NCBI RefSeq assembly: GCF_023091745.1
Contig: NC_068913.1
Span: 17,688,001-17,752,000 of the forward strand
Direction of reading: 5' to 3'
Origin: Budorcas taxicolor
Taxonomy: Eukaryota > Chordata > Mammalia > Artiodactyla > Bovidae
DNA: 64,000 nucleotides
A program made the position numbers and the translations under genes. Each line of letters starts with the position of its first letter. Position 1 is the first letter of the stretch. The notes beneath the pieces are model-generated. The model had not been told where the DNA came from, searched no databases, and saw nothing but the letters and a program-made list of their open reading frames with translations. Below, in pieces: positions 34,709 through 45,033 of this stretch.

Positions 34709-34911
34709 GTGGTAGTGGTGGTTTAGTCGCTGAGTCGTGTCCGACTCTTTGGGACCCCGTGGACTGTCGCCCTCCAGGCTCCTCTGTCCGTGGAATTCCC
34801 CAGGCAAGAATACTGGAGTGGTTGCCATTTCCTTCTCCAGGGGACCTTCCTGACCCACATCTCCTGCGTTGGCAGGCTGATTCTTTACCGACTGGGCAAC
34901 CAGGGTAGCCC
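34709..34911 (-). mobile_element. Bov-tA SINE
   Basis: Minus-strand copy from GTGGTGGTTTAGTCGCTGAG to the head GGCAACCAGGGTAGCCC. A short internal deletion removes part of the linker between body and head (GACCCACATCTCCTGC joins directly). Confidence 0.93.
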
Positions 34912-35905
34912 GGGGACAGGAGATAGTAAACATGGCAAAATTTAGCAACTGGTAAAAACAGATGAAGGTGGATAACCAAAGATGTTCATGGTGCTGTTCT
35001 TTCAGAATTTCTGAAGATTTAATATTTTCGAAAATAGAAAAGTTGGGAGCAAGCATATTCTTTGCTGAGATTGTTTACTGTGAATCAGGAGAGACTGCTT
35101 CATTACCTATTATATCCTGTTTCTGTTTTGCTGTTTCTGGATCTGAAAACGTCTTAGAAACTCCACCCCTAGACTTAAAACGTAGTGACGATAGCAGTTT
35201 ATAGTTATTGAGGGTTTCCTCTGTGTCTCGTGTTGGACCCAGCATTTTATGTGGCCCAGCTCATGTAAGCCTCTTATCAATCTGTTATTATCCTCTTCAT
35301 TTTTCATCTCAGGCCACTCAGGGCCTGTACGATTAAATCACTTGCCTCCGGTCACACAGCTAGCCTGTGATAGAAACGCTCCTTGCAACCAGACCAGCTA
35401 TCACTATACTTGACCTGGACCTCGCTTGACCCAGTCGCTCTTTATTTTGGCCTGAAGTGTTTTGAAGTGAGAGATAGGTTGTCCTCTGGCTGAAACTCTT
35501 ACAGTTGACTGATCCAGATAGCATGATAATCTGAAGGCCTCATGACAGACTACAAATGGGGAAACATGGAGAGGGAAATTGAGCTCCTTCTTGACACAGT
35601 AATTTGCAGAGCTCTATGAAAAAGAAGAGCTTTGTGTACATATTAGCAGTCAAAACCTTCCCACTCCTTTTCTGCGTTTGCCTCTTCTGTGTACACTTAG
35701 CAGTCTTCTGAGGGACATTACTGCTTGTTTTCCGTATGTTTTCTGTACCTTTCCCCCTACTGACTCTTTTTCCATCGGAGATTAAACAGGTCTAGGCTTT
35801 TCCTGTCTTGAGACCGTTCATTCCCCTTTACTCCACATACACCCTACCCCCCACCATATCTTCACCCCAAGCTTTCCTAACACATGACTCTTGTAAGACA
35901 CTATA
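34912..35905. other. Gene-free stretch containing a MIR
   Basis: Apart from the MIR at 35195-35420, the DNA is single-copy and without a supported exon. The 80-codon frame at 34962-35204 lacks splice or start context. Confidence 0.4.
35195..35420 (+). repeat. MIR-type ancient SINE
   Basis: Diverged MIR order: TTATTGAGGGTTTCCTCTGT, TCATGTAAGCCTCTTATCAA, TTGCCTCCGGTCACACAGC. Inactive old SINE. Confidence 0.72.
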
Positions 35906-36117
35906 AGTGAAAGTGAAGTGAAGTTGCTCAGTCATGTCCGACTCTTTGCGACCCCATGGACTGTAGCCTACCAGGCTCCTCTGTCCATGGGATTTTCCAG
36001 GCAATAGTACTGGAGTGGATTGCCATTTCCTTCTCCAGGGGATCTTCCCAACTCAGGGATCGAACCTGGGTCTCCTGCATTGTAGACAGACGCTTTACCA
36101 TCTGAGCCACCAGGACA
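35906..36117 (-). mobile_element. Bov-tA SINE, near complete
   Basis: Minus-strand element from AGTGAAAGTGAAGTGAAGTT to the head TACCATCTGAGCCACCAGGA. Good match to the family throughout. Confidence 0.95.
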
Positions 36118-36329
36118 CCACAGGGAGATGTCTTTTCCTGTCTCTTACTAGCTCCTCAAATCCTCCCAAGCCCCCCAACTTACCCCAACCTGTTTTCCTT
36201 CTAGCAGTTGTTCTTTGCTATTCTTTTATTCCCAAAACTGAGACACTATTTTATATACAGTATTGTACCCTGATTTTTCCTCTTTAATAGACTTTTTCTC
36301 ATGTCATTAATTTTGAAGAGTTTCTTATT

Positions 36330-36960
36330 GATGAATAACTTAAAGAAACATATACAAATGATGAGTTCAGTGACTTCATAAAATGCTGTTAGCATCCACA
36401 TCAAGAAATAGAAATGATGAAGTCCTAGAATCTCCCCTCTCCCAACTAACTCCTTTCAGTCACTTCACCCTGCTCCCCCAAATTATCCTGACATGTAATA
36501 GCACAGATCGTTTCGTGTGTATGAAATGTGTGTCAGTGAATCATATGGTGTGTACATTTTGTGTCTTGCTCCTTCAGTAAAAATTACTATGTTTGTGAAT
36601 TCATCCATATTACATGCAGTTGTAGTTCATTATTCTTGTTATGAAATTTTCTATTGTGGGAATATACATTAATAAGTTTTAAAACAATGTTTGGAGTTAT
36701 ATATTATTCCATTGTATGAATATTATTTATAAATTCTATTATTTTGGCTAGTTTTTCACTATTAGAAATGTCTATAATGAATATTTTTGTATAAATAACT
36801 TATAAATAACTGTTTATACAAAATATTTTTGTATAAATAACCATTCTTTGGAATAAATTCTATGAGTGCATTTGCTGCCTAAAAGAATGTAAACTCTTTA
36901 AATGTTCTTGATACATATTGCCAGATAGCTTTCAAGAAAATTTTTACTGGTTTCCTTTCG
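36330..36960 (-). repeat. Ancient L1-type fragment, minus strand
   Basis: Diverged reverse L1 text with ATTATTCCATTGTATGAATA and ACATATTGCCAGATAGCTTT in the expected order. It contains the palindromic repeat at 36780-36841. Subfamily not assigned. Confidence 0.5.
36780..36841. repeat. Short direct and inverted AT-rich repeats
   Basis: A 20-base text, AATATTTTTGTATAAATAAC, occurs twice (36780-36799 and 36822-36841). The second copy overlaps a perfect 11-base palindrome, TTTATACAAAA against TTTTGTATAAA. This looks like slippage in AT-rich DNA. Confidence 0.85.
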
Positions 36961-38259
36961 CACTAACACAGTATTGACACATAGGTATTCAATAAAATTT
37001 TGTTGACCTGAACTAAATTCACTGAATTCTTTTATATCCCAGGATCTATTTCTGAGTTTTCTTTGTCATTGGTTGGTCTTTACATTTCAATGTTGTTTTA
37101 ATTAATTTAGATTTTAACAATTTAACAGTGTATAGGGCACAAATCCTCCTCCCCTTCTTGTTTTTTTTTCCAGAAGTTATCTGATTTTTCTTCTTTAATG
37201 TTTACTGGTAGAACTTTAAAATACATTGCCGAACTCAGTAGATATTTCATGGAATTACCTCATTGGTATTTCTATACACTTATCTGGGAAGAACCAACGC
37301 ATTTATGTGTATATAGTCTACCTAGGAATGATTCTTTATGTATTCAAGTATTTTTATTAAATGTCACTCAGTAAAATTCATAGGTTTATTCTTACAGGGT
37401 CTCTTTTCTTAAGTTACTTTCAAATACTTTATATCTTGTGACTTTCTGGGATTAAATAATTTCTTTACATTTTATTTTATAACTAGTTATTTGAAAGTTA
37501 TTCAGTTTATATATTCATTTTGTCTTTTTCCTCTTTACTGAGCTCTTATTAATACTAACAGTTTTTGTTTGAGTTTAGGACCATAAATGCTTTGGGGATG
37601 GGGGCCATTTGATTTCTAAATTCAGAAAAGGAGAAGTTGATACCTGGAATAAAGAAATAGAAACAGTAATCTGGAAAACTGTTTTTAAAATAGAATCGTA
37701 GAACTCTGGTCATTTGGAAAACTCCCATTTTTTTTCGTGCATTGAGGTATTGTCTTTGTCAAATTCAAACCATTATCTCAAGCTTACATTTTTGAATGAA
37801 GAAGCAGATTACAAAGTTAAACAGAAAACTAATGAAAAAAATTTAAACATGAAAATCTCTCATTTAGGCACATTACTTGTATGATGAAAACCACATCATT
37901 TACCATTTGTGTTACTCTGAATTTATTTCCATTCTTTCATTTTTAGAATTTCCCCTTATCTGTTCTTTGTTTTGCTTCTCTGTTTCTTTTTAGATATATA
38001 GTAGTTTGGGAAGAAGGGAAGAAATCTTTTTTAACACTAATGGAAAATAAACAAGGGAAAAAGGAAAAATTTCAGTTTTGCTTTCAGATTTTTCCGGTGT
38101 ACCTTTCTCATGTATTTTTCCTGTGTGTTTTTCTCAATACCTTTCTGTTCTTCTGGGTGATTCTCATGATCCTCTGTCTTCTTATACCATTTATCTATCT
38201 GACACCTTTCACATGTGTCCATGTGTGACACACATATTTATGTCCCAGGCTGTCTTTTA
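36961..38259. other. AT-rich single-copy stretch
   Basis: No recognised SINE or gene. The opposing open frames at 38037-38231 and 38040-38228 are low-complexity translations. Confidence 0.4.
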
Positions 38260-38297
38260 TATCACTTCCTTCTCAGAGGTAAGACAGTACGTCTGGG

Positions 38298-38388
38298 CTT
38301 CCAGTGTAGCTCAGGTAGTCAAGAGTCTGCTTGCAATGCAAGAGACCTGGGTTTGATCCCTGGGTCAGGAAGATCCCCTGAATACTGG
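38298..38388 (+). mobile_element. Bov-tA head fragment between 38-base direct repeats
   Basis: Only the tRNA-derived head of a plus-strand Bov-tA remains (CTTCCAGTGTAGCTCAGG to AGGAAGATCCCCTGAA). It is flanked by direct repeats at 38260-38297 and 38397-38434 that begin TATCACTTCCT and differ at four positions by eye. Confidence 0.9.
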
Positions 38389-38434
38389 ATCTTATGTATC
38401 ACTTCCTCCTCAGAGGTGAGACAGTATGTCTAGG

Positions 38435-40269
38435 TCATGCGTATAGAAGCTGTTGCATATACAATGAAAATAGGAATTTCTCAGTTGAATAGTTTACTTT
38501 GAATTTTTTAAACCTTTTCATGTTTTATTTTCTTTTTTATTAGTTTAAACTGTAGGGTTTTTGTTTACTCTTAAGAATAGTTGAAACTTGAGCTACAGTG
38601 TAATCAGAAAATAACACATTAATCCTAGTTAATTCACATTATTGTCCTCCTGTGCCTGTATCAGCAACAATAGCAGAATATCTGGCGTATAATCTCTTGT
38701 GTGGACGCAGACTCACGGGCAAAGCCTAATCTAGAAATGAACTGTCCTCTTTTGAGATGGTAGTTTTGCTGATATGTATGAAGAGACTATGTTAGAGTCT
38801 CATTTCACCCTTGTAAGAGAGAAGCTGGTTGTGGTATCTTGTCTTATTTATAAGATGAAACTAGGTCAGGTCGGTTACAGATAGTTATAACGTGCTGTAA
38901 GTGGCCTGTAAGCCAAGGCTGGTGTTATTGGAAGACATACTTCCTTTGTCAAAAAAAATTCACCCTCTCTGTAGGACAGTAGAATTGGAACATGAAGAAG
39001 TAAGAATCCCAGCCTTTTGTAAAAATAAATGACCTTTTTAAAAAGGCAAAATTCTGTTGGGGTGTTTCTGTGGGTGTTTTTTTAAGCGTTGGGGCTGGGA
39101 GGTGAGAATAGAGTGGACGATAAAGACATCATGCTCCTGGTCCCACTTATAAAATGGAATTGAAGGCAGAGATGGAGGGCAGTAGCCGAGACAGTCCCAA
39201 AGGTTGCTCTCACATGTTAACTACCAGATCTTAGTTTGAAAGATGAACGCTCGTAAATTGTAGAAGTAAAGTGATGTGCTTCCATTAGAAAGATGTAAAA
39301 CTGGTTCTCAGTCCTGAAGGAGAAAATAGAAATGAAACATCGGAACCAGAAACAGTCACACCAAACATCTGCTTAAAAACCGGTAACAAAACTGCTCGAA
39401 CAGGCAGGCGCCCTGCGGTAATCACTTTGTTTTGCACAGTGTTATAACACGGTCAGGACTTCTGGTTGAGCAGAATGAAGCCAGAAATAGACATTGTACT
39501 CTGTCCTCATTCAATACATTCACACAAAGGGGGCTAAATAAAGAAGAAATTTAAGATGATAAATGGATCTTATCTGCCTGTGAGAGTACGCCATTCTAAA
39601 GGTGGATATTGTTCATGGAGAGAATTCAGAATTAACTCTTTCTTTTTATAATTCTGTGTGAAGGGGCGTGGGTCTTGAGTAGGAATACGGGTCTGGAGTA
39701 GGGGTGGGTCTTGAACCCAGAGTTTAGTTTGAATACTGGTCCTACCACTTAGGCATTTTGTGATGTTCAGAACTTTGAAATATCTTTTTCATTATTTTTG
39801 TCTCCTGTTAAATAAAATAAGCAAAATTATCCCTTCTTCTTAAAGCTGTTGCGAAGAAGTTTGCCTCTCCATTCATGAAACTGTCACAGCTTTATTGAAA
39901 AGTAGGAAAATCACATTTGCTTAAAATTTTTTGAAGAAAAGTTCTATATAAGAAAATAAACGAGATTAGCCTGGTGACACATTATTGTATTCTCTGAGTG
40001 TATTTTTAAGTTTGTTCCTGCTCCTCCTCCTTAGAGAGATTCCTCATTCATCTAAACTGTGTTAAGAGTTTTTGTTGCTACATAAAAACATCCCTGGGTG
40101 ACTGCACATACTGCATTCACTCACTTGTGAGTAAAAATGGTGAAAAGGATAAAGGATTAGTTAGTTCTCTTCTGGTTGATGAGTTAAAGGGACCATTGAA
40201 ATCTCTACCACTGTCTCTGTCTTTATCTTTAAACCATATCTCTGTACTCTAACCTTCCTAACTATTCCT
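38435..40269. other. Repeat-poor island, no gene identified
   Basis: 1.8 kb without SINE or LINE. 39180-39560 has a mixed, non-repetitive composition with several CpGs (AAAACCGGTAACAAAACTGC, GGCGCCCTGCGGTAATC), unlike its surroundings. It could be a conserved non-coding element; no coding frame or splice-bounded exon is evident. Confidence 0.4.
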
Positions 40270-40676
40270 CTCTCTTTTATTTTGTGTTTATTTTGAAATA
40301 ATTTTGAATTTGCAGAAAGTTTGCAAAAATATACGAAGATCTCTTTGTTTTACCACTTGATAGTAAATTAGCAATATTATGTATCATTACTTCCAAATAC
40401 TTGAGTGTGCAAGGATATATCCTACATCAGTGATCAAAATCAGGGCACTAACCATCAAAGCCACAGATGCTTCATTTCTGTTTTGTCCAAACGATGCGCT
40501 TTATAACAAAAGGATCCAGTTCAGTATCGCATGTTACATTTAGTTGTCTTGTCTCTTTAATTCCCTTTAGTCTGGAATAGCTCCTTGGTCTTTCCTTGAC
40601 TTTCAATAGCTAGACACTTCTGAAGATTACAGGCCAATTATTTTGTAAAATATCCCTCAGTTTGAGTTTGTGTGAT

Positions 40677-40884
40677 GGGGCTTCTCTGGTGGCTCAGGCA
40701 GTAAGAATTCGCCTGCCATGCGGAAGACCTGAGTCTGATCCCCAGGTCAGGAAGATTCCCTTGGAGGAGGGCATATCAACCTACTCCAGTATTCTTGCCC
40801 GAGGAATTCCACGGACAGAGGAGCCTGGTGGGCTACAGTCCATGGGGTCTGAAAGTGTCAGACATGAGTGGGTGACTAACACTT
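40677..40884 (+). mobile_element. Bov-tA SINE, complete
   Basis: Plus-strand element from GGGGCTTCTCTGGTGGCTCA to GGGTGACTAACACTT. The host text GTTTGTGTGATG on the left and GTTTGGCTGACATG on the right looks like a decayed target duplication. Confidence 0.95.
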
Positions 40885-40999
40885 GGGTTTGGCTGACATG
40901 TCCTCAAAATTAGATTTGGATTGTGCATTTTTCTCAGGAATATCACAGAAATGATGTACCATGTTGGGTAGGACACAGTTCTCCTTTGTTACATTTTTG

Positions 41000-41180
41000 T
41001 TGTTGTTCCGTCACTCAGTCGTGTCTGACTCTTTGTGACCACGTGGACTGCAGCCCGCCAGGCTCCTCTGTCCATGGGATTTCCCAGGCAAGAGCACTGG
41101 AGTGGGCTGCCATTTCCTTCTCCAGGGAACCCACATTTCCTGCATTGGCAGGTGGATTTTTTACCACTGAGCCACCAGGG
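41000..41180 (-). mobile_element. Bov-tA SINE with internal deletion
   Basis: Minus-strand copy from TGTTGTTGTTCCGTCACTCA to GAGCCACCAGGG. The segment normally reading GGGGATCTTCCCAACCCAGG is mostly missing (CTCCAGGGAACCCACATTTC). Confidence 0.95.
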
Positions 41181-41264
41181 CAATTAATCATCATTTCTTA
41201 AGGCTGTATCTACCAGATTTCTCTGCCATGAACTGCTCATTCTCCCTTTAAAATCAGTATTTGG

Positions 41265-41447
41265 GAATAGAATCCACCTGCGATGCGGGAGACTGGACTC
41301 GATCCCCAGGCTGGGAAGATGCCCTGGAGGAGGTCATGGCACCCTACTCCAGTAGTCTTGCCTGGAGAATCTCCATGGACAGAGGAGCCTGGCGGGCTAC
41401 AGTCCATGGGGTTGCAAAGAGTCAGGCATGACTAAGCACCGCACAGC
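41265..41447 (+). mobile_element. Bov-tA SINE, 5'-truncated
   Basis: Plus-strand element lacking the first bases of the head. It begins GAATAGAATCCACCTGCG and ends GACTAAGCACCGCACAGC. It lies 85 bases after the previous SINE, in opposite orientation. Confidence 0.94.
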
Positions 41448-41760
41448 ATTTTGAGATTATGTAATATACTTTTCCTTATCAACCACCCAAACTTAGATAG
41501 CTTTAGCATCTATCTGTGTCTTTTGGCTGAATTATTATGATAGTAGTTGCCAAATGGTGATTTTTCTGATTCCTTCACTCCTCCTCCACTCATTAGTTGG
41601 CATTCCAGTGCAAAGCAAAGCATCCTCCTCTCTATGTATTAATTCTTCTTTTGTATATTAATGTGAGTTCATGGGTTTTTTAAATGATTTTATTATTTAC
41701 GGATATTTTAATGGATTATAATCTGTTAGTGTCACTTATTTTGCTGCTTGAAATGTCCTA

Positions 41761-42190
41761 GTTTTGGCCCGTGGGAGCCCCTGCAAATGTCCTCCTCGTT
41801 CTTGGAGTGCTTTATGTCACAGTGAGATGATCTAGGCCTATCTTCAACAGCCTGAACGAGGCCATGCTGCCTCGGCCTCCCCTGTATCCTCCTTTCCTCA
41901 CTTGCTCTGTATCTTCTTGCCACTGCTTACCTTTCTGGGACTCAGTTACTTCAGAAGAGAGAGAAAAAGGAAGAAAGACCCAGACAGCTAGTTAGCTAGA
42001 TGACTGACTTAAAAATCTGCCCGTAGAAATTTGGGAATAAAAAGACAAGTTCACCCATCTTGTAAGGAAACATTTGGATAACCAGAATTGATGGCTAAGC
42101 CCCAAATAAAGTATTTATTTTTATTTTAGAATGTGTCTTAGTCCGTTGCACCTGCTATGACAAATTATCAGAGACTCAGTAGCTAATGAA
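41761..42190. other. Gene-free stretch
   Basis: No supported gene. 42125-42190 (CTTAGTCCGTTGCACCTGCT) resembles the start of an old mammalian repeat, into which the next SINE may have inserted. Confidence 0.4.
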
Positions 42191-42384
42191 TGTGCGTGCA
42201 TGCATGCTAAGACACTTCAGTCGTGTCTGACTCTTTGTGACCCCATGGACTGTAGCCTGTCAGGCTCCTCTGTCCATGGGATTCTCCAGGCAAGAATAAT
42301 GGAGTGAGTTGCCATCTTTCCCACCCGGGAATCAACTGGGGTGTCCTGCATTGCAGGCAGATTCTTTACCAACTGAGCCACAGT
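42191..42384 (-). mobile_element. Bov-tA SINE
   Basis: Minus-strand copy from TGTGCGTGCATGCATGCTAA to TACCAACTGAGCCACAGTG, moderately diverged (CCATCTTTCCCACCCGGG in the linker). Confidence 0.93.
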
Positions 42385-45033
42385 GTTTTTCTCTTCTACT
42401 GATATTTGAATATGAGTGAGTCTGTTTATGGTTTTGAGAACTCATGGCCTAAATCTAAGTGCTCCAGCTCTTTATCCCACTCCTACATACTGTCTCCCAG
42501 TCTGAGAAACAACATCTTAAGCACACTATTTGCTGTCATCTTAGACTCAGTCTTAACAACAACAACAAAATATTCTCTAGGCTCTTCTTCCCAGCTTCTT
42601 TGGCAAAGAGATGAGTTGGTAGATGCGTGGTCTACAGATCAGTCAACACTGTACAGAGAAGTCAGCATTTAGCATTTTTCCCTTAGGAAGCTGCATGGGG
42701 AGAGCCACCTGTTCTTTCCTTAGATGGAGGTGCTCTGCCCGTTGCCGCAAGCTGGGCTCGGTTGCAGGGGCCTTGCCCTCAGTAGGTTAATGTGCTTTCT
42801 TTCAGGGTGAAGAGGGGGAATCTGGTAGCTGCAGGTTTGCTTCATGAGGTCTGAAGGTGGTTAAAGTGATAAGTGGAGAAGAGGGCACATTTGATTGAGA
42901 CGGGTTGATTTGAATGAAGCAACTATTCTTAGAAAACTTACTGTAACAGAACTGGTGGCTTAATATGTGCATCTTTTCTGTCCTCATCCTTTAAGCCTTA
43001 GGAAAAATCTTACTGAAGATTGGATTTAAGCCTTAGGAAAAATGTTACTGAAGATTGGAATTCTTTTTTTTTTTTTTTTTAACATGTTCTAATGTTCTAG
43101 CACATGTCTAGATGAATTCTAATTTCACTGAGCCAGCCCCTAGGAGACTACTGAATTTATTTGAAATTGCTGTGTCATGAAGTATATAATAGGGATTTAA
43201 GCAACAAATTCTAATTTCAAAAATATCTAATTCATGAGGTGGAGCAATACTGTGGAATTCAGTGGTAATAAATTAGGAATTTTAAGTACATAAGCATTAT
43301 ATACTTTTCATAACTTTAAGTGACAAGAGAAATTTTTGAAAAAATTACAAATGTTAGTACATATTTCTAATGTTTCTATGTTTTTTAAATAAGGCATTTA
43401 AAATTTGCCAAATAGATGTTAGTAGTAAACTTAAAAATGCAGCCTTAAATTCAATAAAATAAATAAAAATACTTTGTCAGAATTCCTTCGGAATCTTAGC
43501 CATGTCTTCTGTTTCATGCAGTTACCTCAAACTCACTGTAACGACAGAGAACCCAGTGAGATCTCTTCTCTGATTTCAGAGTCACTGTTGCCTCTTTGGC
43601 GTTTTTCATCTACCCTTAACAACTTTCTGGGAAGTGTTTCTAAGTATCTTACAGCTGGTCTACGCTGACCTTCCTTATTGCTGAAATCCTGTCCAAACTT
43701 GACAGAGCTGTGATTATTGATCTCTCCCAAAGCCTTTTTGTCCAGACTCCGCCCTCCACTCGCTTCTGAGTGCCCTTAATAAACGTATTTCCTTTTACCA
43801 ATCAGAGTGCCTCCTCTTTAGCTTTCTTTGTTTATCCCATCATTTCATCAGAAACTTGGGTTTCTGAGACTGTGTGTGACCCTCCTCATGACAAGGCCAC
43901 TTTTGCTGTAATGTAACAAACAGAGTTATTCCATCAGGGTCTACCCGGTGTATACTGGTTGCCGTCTACTGTAGTAGGTGCTGGAAATACTGTGGTGAAG
44001 AAACACACCCTTGTCCCGGTGGAGCTGACAGACTAGTGGGAACAAAAGCTACTAAACGAGTGAGTGCAAGTCACTGAGTGATTGTGGACGTGGAGAGCAC
44101 TTTGGAGGATGGGCATGAATGGGAGCGTGTGGTGGGGGCGTGGGCTCTCCTGGGTCTGGAGGCTGAGATGGGAGGAGGGCGTACATTTCAGCTGGTGGGG
44201 TCTAGGCTGAGGAGCACTGCAGGCCAAGAGTGGCCCTCCGCCTGTCATCACTTTTCACCTTGTCATCAAGTAAATTCTCATACTTCAGCCGTGTGACTTT
44301 CCCCTTCTAACCGGGGACTTCTTCCTTAATGAGTTTCTGCCCTTTCACCTTTCGGATTTGTGTGCTCTCAGTCCATCTTGGAGCTCCGGAGGTCAGTGTC
44401 CCCTCGTTGTTACCTGAGGACCTACCAGTAGTGGGCTCCCCAAGTCTGATTTGTCCACTGACGCCTACCCTCTTAGTTTCTTCTTTTTCTTCCCTTAATC
44501 TCTCATATTGGGAGGGATTTCTGTGGGAAATTCAAGCCACTAGTTGGGGACTTTACAATTAATTTATTGATAGTGATCTCTTCCAACAAACCTGGATTTC
44601 ATTGTCCGCCACCTCCTCTCCCCATCCTAGTGACATTAAGGCTTAGGGGCTTGAAAATTATCTCTTCCTAAGAAGACGTTTAGGTGTTTTGCATTAGATA
44701 ATGAAAAGATAGGAATATTAGCTCTGAAATTTTACATGATCTACTCTTGTGCTTTATTTATCTAGTACTTTATATTGTAGATTTCTTGGTTCAAGTTATT
44801 AGAAAATTCCAGTTTTTATGACCAGCAATTGAGATGTTTTTAAAGTATAGCATGTTGATGCTCAGTATTATTAGCACTGTGTTGTTACCTTGTTACCTGG
44901 TAATGTTTATACAAACATGTATGTAGATGTACACCTACAGAAACATTATAACAACATGACTATACTAGTACCAAGTGGCCAAAATGTGTTCTGATGTTAT
45001 TATTAATTAATGCAATGCATTGTAACTGTGCAG
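42385..45033. other. Gene-free stretch with tandem repeat and possible L2 end
   Basis: 2.6 kb without recent SINEs. It contains the 35-base tandem duplication at 42991-43060 and a T run after it, AT-rich DNA at 43200-43460, and an L2-type end at about 43955-44070 (GGAGCTGACAGACTAGTGGG). Short open frames at 43474-43668 and 44078-44296 have no support as genes. Confidence 0.42.
42991..43060. repeat. 35-base tandem duplication
   Basis: Two adjacent copies start TTAAGCCTTAGGAAAAAT (42991-43025 and 43026-43060) and differ at one base. An 18-base T run begins just after. This is a local replication-slippage product. Confidence 0.93.

Larger units (their letters stand above)
40270..41760 (-). repeat. 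Ancient L1 fragment hosting three SINEs
   Basis: Reverse old L1 text runs through the segment: AATTTGCAGAAAGTTTGCAA, GTTGTCTTGTCTCTTTAATT, TCCCTCAGTTTGAGTTTGTG, GAATATCACAGAAATGATGT, and TGGCATTCCAGTGC. It is interrupted by three Bov-tA insertions at 40677, 41000 and 41265. Removing them restores a continuous order, so it is the oldest layer. Confidence 0.7.

Noticed and set aside
34568..35056. 162-codon minus-strand open frame
   Set aside because: Its middle part is the coding shadow of a Bov-tA SINE.
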